From the NCBI RefSeq assembly GCF_022012305.1, contig NZ_JAKLTM010000007.1, positions 62,001 through 126,000 on the forward strand: 64,000 nt of DNA. The letters are read 5' to 3'. This stretch comes from Ramlibacter paludis. GTDB lineage: Bacteria > Pseudomonadota > Gammaproteobacteria > Burkholderiales > Burkholderiaceae_C. The notes beneath the pieces were generated by a model. The model saw only the letters and a program-made list of their open reading frames with translations. It searched no databases and had not been told where the DNA came from. Below, piece after piece: positions 58,964-64,000 of the stretch. Position numbers and translations under genes: made by a program. The stretch's first letter is position 1. The number at the start of each line of letters is the position of its first letter.

Positions 58964-59824
58964 GTGGCGGGCGACCTGCTGGACACCGTGTTCGCCGGTG
59001 TCCTGGGGCTCCTGATCGGGAGCTTCCTGAACGTGGTGATCTACCGCTTCCCGAAGATGCTGGAGCGCCAGTGGGCGGAGGAAGCCGCCGACTTCAGCGG
59101 CCAGCCGGCGCCGGAAGCGGAGACCTTCAACCTGGTGACGCCGCGCTCGCGCTGCCGCAACTGCGGCCACGTGATCCGCTGGTACGAGAACATCCCGGTG
59201 CTCAGCTGGCTCGTCCTGCGCGGCAAGTGCTCGGAGTGCAGGACGCCGATCGGGCTGCGCTACCCCATCGTGGAAATGGTGACGGCTTCGTTCTTCGCGC
59301 TGTGCGCCTGGCGCTGGGGCCTGACCTGGCAAGGCGCGGCCTGGGCGGCGTTTGCCGCGCTGCTGATCTGCCTGTTCCTGATCGACTTCGACACGCAGAT
59401 CCTGCCGGACGACCTGAACTACGTGCTGCTGTGGCTGGGCCTGCTGGCCGCCGCCATCGGCTGGACGGTGCCGCTGAAGTCCGCCGTCTGGGGCGCGGCC
59501 GTCGGCTACCTGCTGTTCTGGAGCATCTTCCAGCTGTTCAAGCTGGCGACCGGCAAGGAAGGCATGGGCTACGGCGACTTCAAGCTGCTGGCCGCGCTGG
59601 GCGCCTGGTTCGGGGTGGAGTACCTGCTGGCGATCGTCCTGCTGTCGTCCATCGTGGGCGCGGTGATCGGCATCCTGCTGCTCGTGATCGGCAGGATCGC
59701 CAACAAGGACATCCCCATGCCCTTCGGCCCCTACCTCGCCGGCGCGGGCCTGCTGTGCCTGGTGCTGAGCCCGGCGGCCGTTCCGGGGCTGCTGCCCTTC
59801 GCCTTCCCCTTCGGCGCGCACTGA
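58964..59824 (+). CDS. pilD: Prepilin peptidase / N-methyltransferase PilD
   Basis: 286 residues from GTG 58964, 2 bp after the pilC stop. The N-terminal cytoplasmic loop has two CxxC pairs (Cys64/67, Cys89/92) that bind zinc for the methylase half. The aspartyl-protease residues lie in DFDTQILPDD (Asp141/143) and GYGDFK (Asp205). It cleaves and N-methylates type IV prepilins. Multi-pass membrane protein. Confidence 0.95.
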   Translation: MAGDLLDTVFAGVLGLLIGSFLNVVIYRFPKMLERQWAEEAADFSGQPAPEAETFNLVTPRSRCRNCGHVIRWYENIPVLSWLVLRGKCSECRTPIGLRYPIVEMVTASFFALCAWRWGLTWQGAAWAAFAALLICLFLIDFDTQILPDDLNYVLLWLGLLAAAIGWTVPLKSAVWGAAVGYLLFWSIFQLFKLATGKEGMGYGDFKLLAALGAWFGVEYLLAIVLLSSIVGAVIGILLLVIGRIANKDIPMPFGPYLAGAGLLCLVLSPAAVPGLLPFAFPFGAH

Positions 59825-59831
59825 GGTCACC

Positions 59832-60434
59832 TTGGCCGCGCGCATCGGCCTCACCGGCGGAATCGGCAGCGGCAAGAGCACCGTGCTGGAGATGCTGCGC
59901 GCGCTGGGCGCCGCGGCCATCGACGCCGATGCGATCTCGCGCGCCACCACCGCCTTCGGCGGCGCCGCCATCCCGGCCATCGCGGCGAAGTTCGGGCCCG
60001 AATACATAGGCCCCGATGGCGCGCTGGATCGCAACCGCATGCGCGAGCGCGCCTATGCGCATCCCGAGTCGCGCAAGGACCTGGAGGCCATCATCCACCC
60101 CCTGGTGGGCCGCGAGATCGAGCGGCAGGTGCAGGCCGCGCTGGCGGCCGGCGCGCGCTGCATCGTCTTCGACATCCCGCTGCTGGTGGAATCGGGCCGC
60201 TGGCGCGCCCAGCTCGATCGGGTGCTGGTGGTCGACTGCGAGCCCGAAACTCAGGTGGCGCGCGTCACGGCGCGCAGCGCGCTGGCGCCGGACCAGGTCC
60301 GGGCCATCATCGCCGCGCAGGCCCCGCGCGCGCTGCGGCTGGCGGCGGCGGACGTCGTGATCTGCAACGAAGGCATCACGCTGGAAGCATTGCGAAGCGA
60401 AGTGGAACAGGCGGCCCGGACCTTCGGGCTATGA
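59832..60434 (+). CDS. coaE: Dephospho-CoA kinase
   Basis: 200 residues from TTG 59832 (GAGGT just upstream). P-loop GLTGGIGSGKST (6-17), DADAISR, and IIHPLV and FDIPLLVE segments. It does the last step of coenzyme A synthesis. It follows pilD by 7 bp, the common pilD-coaE-zapD order. Confidence 0.95.
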   Translation: MAARIGLTGGIGSGKSTVLEMLRALGAAAIDADAISRATTAFGGAAIPAIAAKFGPEYIGPDGALDRNRMRERAYAHPESRKDLEAIIHPLVGREIERQVQAALAAGARCIVFDIPLLVESGRWRAQLDRVLVVDCEPETQVARVTARSALAPDQVRAIIAAQAPRALRLAAADVVICNEGITLEALRSEVEQAARTFGL

Positions 60435-60474
60435 TGGCGGCCGACTCCCGCCTGCCCCAACGCCTTCCCCGCGC

Positions 60475-61227
60475 GTGATCCTCTACGAATACCCTTTCAA
60501 CGAACGCATCCGGACCTACCTGCGGCTGGAACACCTGTTCCGGCGGCTGGGCGAGCTGATTCCCCGCAGCCACCCGCTGGACCACCACTACGCGCTTGCC
60601 ACCATCTTCGAAGTGATGGACGTGGCGGCGCGCGCCGACCTCAAGTCGGACGTGATGAAGGACATCGAGAAGCAGAAGCAGACGCTCAACGGCTACCGCG
60701 GCAACCCCGGCGTCGCCGAGGCGGTGCTCGACGAGGTGATCGGCCGGCTCGACGCCTGCTTCAGCACGCTGAACAACACGCCCGGCAAGGCCGGCCATTC
60801 GCTCACCGAGAACGACTGGCTCATGAGCATCCGCAGCCGCGCCGGCATCCCGGGCGGGACCTGCGAATTCGACCTGCCCGGCTACTACGCCTGGCAGCAC
60901 CACACGGCGGAGGCGCGACGCGCCGACCTCGAGCGCTGGGCAACCACGCTCGGCCCGCTGGCCGAAGCGATCCACCTGCTGCTGAAGCTGCTGCGCGACT
61001 CCGGTTCGCCGCAGAAGGTGATCGCCAATGGCGGGCAGCTGCAGCAGACCCTGCCGCAGGGCCGCACCTTCCAGCTGCTGCGCCTGCGGATCAACCCCGA
61101 CCTGGGACTGGTGCCGGAAATCAGCGGCAACCGGCTGATCGTGTCGGTGCGCCTGATGCGGCAGGAGAGCGACCGCATGGTGCCCAGCACCGACAACGCC
61201 CCCTTCGAAGTGACGCTCTGCGCCTGA
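60475..61227 (+). CDS. zapD: Cell division protein ZapD
   Basis: 250 residues from GTG 60475. It starts with [20 protein letters not shown] and has the helical-plus-beta layout of the YacF/ZapD family (DKLLDHHYAL-like [32 protein letters not shown]). It binds and bundles FtsZ at the division ring. It lies between coaE and yacG as in most betaproteobacteria. Confidence 0.93.
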   Translation: MILYEYPFNERIRTYLRLEHLFRRLGELIPRSHPLDHHYALATIFEVMDVAARADLKSDVMKDIEKQKQTLNGYRGNPGVAEAVLDEVIGRLDACFSTLNNTPGKAGHSLTENDWLMSIRSRAGIPGGTCEFDLPGYYAWQHHTAEARRADLERWATTLGPLAEAIHLLLKLLRDSGSPQKVIANGGQLQQTLPQGRTFQLLRLRINPDLGLVPEISGNRLIVSVRLMRQESDRMVPSTDNAPFEVTLCA

Positions 61228-61231
61228 GCCC

Positions 61232-61432
61232 ATGGCAGCGACGAAGCCACGCACCGTGCGTTGCCCCGCCTGTGGGGGCAAGAGCGTCTACGCGCCCAGC
61301 AATCCCTACCGGCCCTTCTGCAGCGAGCGCTGCAAGAACATGGACCTGGGGGCGTGGGCCAGCGAGAGTTTCCGGGTGCCCGACGATTCGCCGCCCGACG
61401 ACCTGCCGTTCGGGGATCCGAAGGAGCAGTAG
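61232..61432 (+). CDS. yacG: DNA gyrase inhibitor YacG
   Basis: 66 residues. Zinc ligands Cys11, Cys14, Cys30 and Cys34 ([15 protein letters not shown]), then an acidic Pro/Asp tail. Homologues bind GyrB and block DNA binding. It starts 4 bp after zapD, and its stop abuts the stop of convergent mutT. Confidence 0.93.
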   Translation: MAATKPRTVRCPACGGKSVYAPSNPYRPFCSERCKNMDLGAWASESFRVPDDSPPDDLPFGDPKEQ

Positions 61433-61906
61433 TCAGGCGTGCGTGGCCCCGGGGAACCGCCGTTCCTCCGCGAACCACTGCAGTACGGGCACCGTCCCCG
61501 GCAGCACCGGCTGCACGGTGACGGGCAGCTGCTGCCAGGCGAACTCCTGCCCTTCGTGCATGTGCAGCTCGCCTTCCCACTCGTACACCTTGCAGAAGTT
61601 CAGGCGCACCAGCGCGTGCGGATAGTCGACCCGCTCCACCTTCCACGGGTGCACGGCGCCTATCGTGATGCCGATCTCTTCCCGCAGCTCGCGCCGCAAG
61701 GCCTGTTCCACCGTCTCGCCGGCTTCGACCTTGCCGCCCGGGAATTCCCAGTAGCCGGCGTAGACCTTGCCCGCCGGGCGGGACGTCAGCAGGAAGGCGC
61801 CGTCGGCGCGGATCAACACGCCGACCGCGACTTCGACTTCCTTGCGGTCCGGCCCGCCTTCGCGCGGCCGGTCGCCGTGGGCGACGAGGACGGGCTTGTC
61901 GCTCAC
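61433..61906 (-). CDS. mutT: MutT-type Nudix hydrolase
   Basis: 157 residues from GTG 61906, which overlaps the ATPase stop (GTGA). The Nudix box GGKVEAGETVEQALRRELRE (about 58-77) continues to EIGI. YWEFPGGK and the W-x-P-A-like C-terminal region fit the 8-oxo-dGTP diphosphatase group. It sanitises the nucleotide pool. Third gene of the argJ-ATPase-mutT transcript. Confidence 0.9.
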   Translation of the reverse strand: MSDKPVLVAHGDRPREGGPDRKEVEVAVGVLIRADGAFLLTSRPAGKVYAGYWEFPGGKVEAGETVEQALRRELREEIGITIGAVHPWKVERVDYPHALVRLNFCKVYEWEGELHMHEGQEFAWQQLPVTVQPVLPGTVPVLQWFAEERRFPGATHA

Positions 61907-62775
61907 CCGTGGTGCCGCCCGGCGTAGTCGCGCGCGAACTGGTAGGCCACCCGGCCGCTGCGCGAGCCGCGCTCCAGCGCCCACACCAGCGCCTCGGGCC
62001 GCGCCGCCTCGATCTCGGCGGCGGGCACCTTGAAGTGCGACAGCCATTGCGCGGTGATCGCGAGGTATTCGTCCTGGCTGAAGGGGTAGAAGCTCACCCA
62101 GAGGCCGAAGCGTTCCGACAGCGAAATCTTCTCCTCCACCACCTCGCCCGGATGCACCTCGCCGTCCTCGGTGTGGGTGTAGGTGAGGTTTTCCTTCATG
62201 TATTCGGGCAGCAGGTGGCGCCGGTTGCTGGTCGCGTAGATCAGCACGTTGGGCGTGGCCGCCGCCACGGAGCCGTCCAGGATGGACTTGAGCGCCTTGT
62301 AGCCGGCCTCGCCTTCCTCGAAGCTCAGGTCGTCGCAGAACACCATGAACTTCTCGGGCCGGCCCGAGCAGACGTCGACGATGTCCGGCAGGTCGACCAG
62401 GTCGGCCTTGTCGACCTCGATCAGCCGCAGGCCGTCCTTCGCGTAGGTGTTCAGGCAGGCCTTGATCAGCGAGGACTTGCCGGTGCCGCGCGCGCCGGTC
62501 AGGAGCACGTTGTTGGCCGGATGGCCCTGCACGAACTGCAACGTGTTGCGCTGGATCTTTTCCTTCTGCGGCTCGATCTCCTTCAGGTCGTCGAGTGCAA
62601 TGGCCGCCACGTGCCGCACGGGCTCGAGAACGCCATGGCCGCTCGCCCGCTTGCGGTAGCGCCAGGCGATCGCCGCGCCCCAGTCGGGGGCCGACAGCGG
62701 CTGCGGCAGGATGGCCTCGATGCGCTGCAGCAGCTGCACGGCCTGGGCCAGCAGGCCCTCGAACTTCTCGCTCAT
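61903..62775 (-). CDS. DUF815-type ATP-binding protein
   Basis: 290 residues from ATG 62775, overlapping argJ (ATGA). Walker A GARGTGKS (94-101), Walker B-like [13 protein letters not shown], and the [14 protein letters not shown] sensor segment place it in the DUF815 group of AAA+ proteins. Function unknown, although its place between argJ and mutT is widely conserved in betaproteobacteria. No membrane segment or signal. Confidence 0.9.
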   Translation of the reverse strand: MSEKFEGLLAQAVQLLQRIEAILPQPLSAPDWGAAIAWRYRKRASGHGVLEPVRHVAAIALDDLKEIEPQKEKIQRNTLQFVQGHPANNVLLTGARGTGKSSLIKACLNTYAKDGLRLIEVDKADLVDLPDIVDVCSGRPEKFMVFCDDLSFEEGEAGYKALKSILDGSVAAATPNVLIYATSNRRHLLPEYMKENLTYTHTEDGEVHPGEVVEEKISLSERFGLWVSFYPFSQDEYLAITAQWLSHFKVPAAEIEAARPEALVWALERGSRSGRVAYQFARDYAGRHHG

Positions 62776-63998
62776 GAACGGTAGTCGGCGTTGATGGTCA
62801 CGTAGTCGTGGCTGAAGTCGCAGGTCCACACCTGGTCGGAGACCTTGCCGCGGCCCAGGACCACGCGCACCGTGATCTCGCTTTGCTTCATCACGCGCTG
62901 GCCGTCTTCCTCGCGGTACGACGGATTGCGGCCGCCGCCGACGGCCACGTGCACGTCGTCGAGGAACAGGTCGATCTTCGTCTGGTCGAGGTCGGCGATC
63001 CCGGCATAGCCCACGGCCGCGAGGATGCGCCCCAGGTTCGGGTCGCTCGCGAAGAAGGCGGTCTTCACCAGCGGCGAGTGCGCGATGGCATAGGCCACCT
63101 GCAGGCATTCGGCTTTCGTCTTGCCACCTTCGACGCGCACCGTGATGAACTTGGTGGCGCCCTCGCCGTCGCGCACGATGGCCTGCGCCAGCAGGCGCGC
63201 CACTTCCTGCATCGCGCCCTTGACGGCCTGGCCGGCGGGCGTGTCGAACGAGGTGATCTTCGCGTGCCTGGCCTGGTTGGTGGCGACCACGACGAAGGAA
63301 TCGTTGGTGGAGGTGTCGCCGTCCACCGTGGCACGGTTGAAGGACCCCTCGGCCAGCTCGAAGGCCAGCGCGGGCAGCAGCTTCGCGTCGATCTGCGCGT
63401 CGGTCGCCAGGAAGCCCAGCATGGTGGCCATGTTCGGGCGGATCATGCCGGCGCCCTTGCTGATGCCGGTGACGGTGACGGTCGCGCCATCGACCTGCAC
63501 CTGGCGGCTGAAGGCCTTGGGCAGCGTGTCGGTGGTCATGATGCCCTCGGCCGCGCGCAGCCAGTGCGCGGGCTGCGCGTCGGCGATGGCGGCGGGCAGG
63601 CCGGCTTCGATGCGGTCCACCGGCAGCTGCTCCATGATCACGCCGGTGGAGAAGGGCAGCACCTGTTCGGGCTGCAGCTTGAGCAGCTTGGCGGCCGCCG
63701 CGCAGGTCGCGCGCGCGCGGGCCAGGCCGTCCTGCCCGGTGCCCGCGTTCGCGTTGCCGGTGTTGATCACCATCGCGCGGATGTCGGTGCGCGCGAGGTG
63801 CTCGCGGCAGACCTGCACCGACGCCGCGCAGAAGCGGTTCTGCGTGAAGACGCCGCCGACGCTGGAGCCTTCGTCCAGCAGGAAGACCGTCAGGTCCTTG
63901 CGGTTTGCCTTGCGGACGCCCGCCTCGGCCACGCCGATGCGCACGCCGGGAACGGGGAACAGCGACGCGGCGCTGGGCGCGCTCAGATTCACAGCCAT
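62772..63998 (-). CDS. argJ: Bifunctional ornithine acetyltransferase / N-acetylglutamate synthase
   Basis: 408 residues, complete within the window (ATG 63998). The self-cleavage site is at Ala191-Thr192 in [14 protein letters not shown]; the new N-terminal Thr192 is the nucleophile. It recycles the acetyl group in arginine synthesis and may also start the pathway. First gene of the leftward trio. Together with argH the window holds two arginine-pathway genes, far apart. Confidence 0.96.
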   Translation of the reverse strand: MAVNLSAPSAASLFPVPGVRIGVAEAGVRKANRKDLTVFLLDEGSSVGGVFTQNRFCAASVQVCREHLARTDIRAMVINTGNANAGTGQDGLARARATCAAAAKLLKLQPEQVLPFSTGVIMEQLPVDRIEAGLPAAIADAQPAHWLRAAEGIMTTDTLPKAFSRQVQVDGATVTVTGISKGAGMIRPNMATMLGFLATDAQIDAKLLPALAFELAEGSFNRATVDGDTSTNDSFVVVATNQARHAKITSFDTPAGQAVKGAMQEVARLLAQAIVRDGEGATKFITVRVEGGKTKAECLQVAYAIAHSPLVKTAFFASDPNLGRILAAVGYAGIADLDQTKIDLFLDDVHVAVGGGRNPSYREEDGQRVMKQSEITVRVVLGRGKVSDQVWTCDFSHDYVTINADYRS

Positions 63999-64000
63999 GG

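Overview
This is a 64 kb stretch of GC-rich chromosomal DNA, dense with genes. The gene content and order point to a betaproteobacterium of the Burkholderiales, most likely the Comamonadaceae (Ramlibacter/Variovorax/Acidovorax type). The evidence is the blocks ispB-tRNA-Pro-pilB-pilC-pilD-coaE-zapD-yacG-mutT-ATPase-argJ, hemA-prfA-prmC-grxD, hemC-hemD-hemX-hemY, argH-algZ-algR and rplU-rpmA-obgE-proB. The genus is an inference; no rRNA gene is present. I found no insertion sequence, transposase, integrase or CRISPR array.

Layout. 1-5 kb: yceD (cut by the window edge), maf, a tetrapyrrole-methylase-type methyltransferase, then a leftward group of SppA-like protease, Rieske protein, HAD phosphatase and rluC. 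5.4-8.7 kb: rne with a 505-nt upstream region and a strong terminator. 8.8-12.8 kb: the leftward haem operon hemC-hemD-hemX-hemY. 12.9-20.2 kb: ppc, an AI-2E family transporter, the AlgR/AlgZ-type two-component pair and argH. 20.2-35.1 kb: an accessory locus of six leftward genes for exported DUF11-type repeat proteins plus one very large predicted outer-membrane barrel protein. 35.5-39.1 kb: an FMN-dependent hydroxy-acid dehydrogenase, dinB, a small membrane protein and a crotonase. 39.2-42.8 kb: queF, a 263-bp palindrome-of-palindromes, an alpha/beta hydrolase, a 2OG-Fe(II) oxygenase and yaaA. 43.2-48 kb: hemA, prfA, prmC, grxD and an AAA ATPase behind a good sigma-54 promoter candidate. 48-54.5 kb: a lytic transglycosylase, proS, rppH, a CNP1-like protein, proB, obgE, rpmA and rplU. 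54.7-64 kb: ispB, tRNA-Pro(CGG), pilBCD, coaE, zapD, yacG, mutT, an ATPase and argJ.

Most genes are housekeeping: haem synthesis, translation, RNA decay, arginine and proline synthesis, type IV pili. Many neighbours overlap by ATGA or GTGA, which suggests translational coupling.

Two things stand out. First, the DUF11 locus: five of its six proteins end in the same short C-terminal pattern, F-[KRQ]-x-x-[VIL]-N-stop, while the sixth is a predicted outer-membrane barrel. This suggests a surface or secretion system in which the tail is recognised or assembled by the barrel. Second, the 263-bp element between queF and the hydrolase gene has two 80-nt arms whose stem differences all occur as compensated base pairs. 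That is direct evidence that a folded structure is being maintained.
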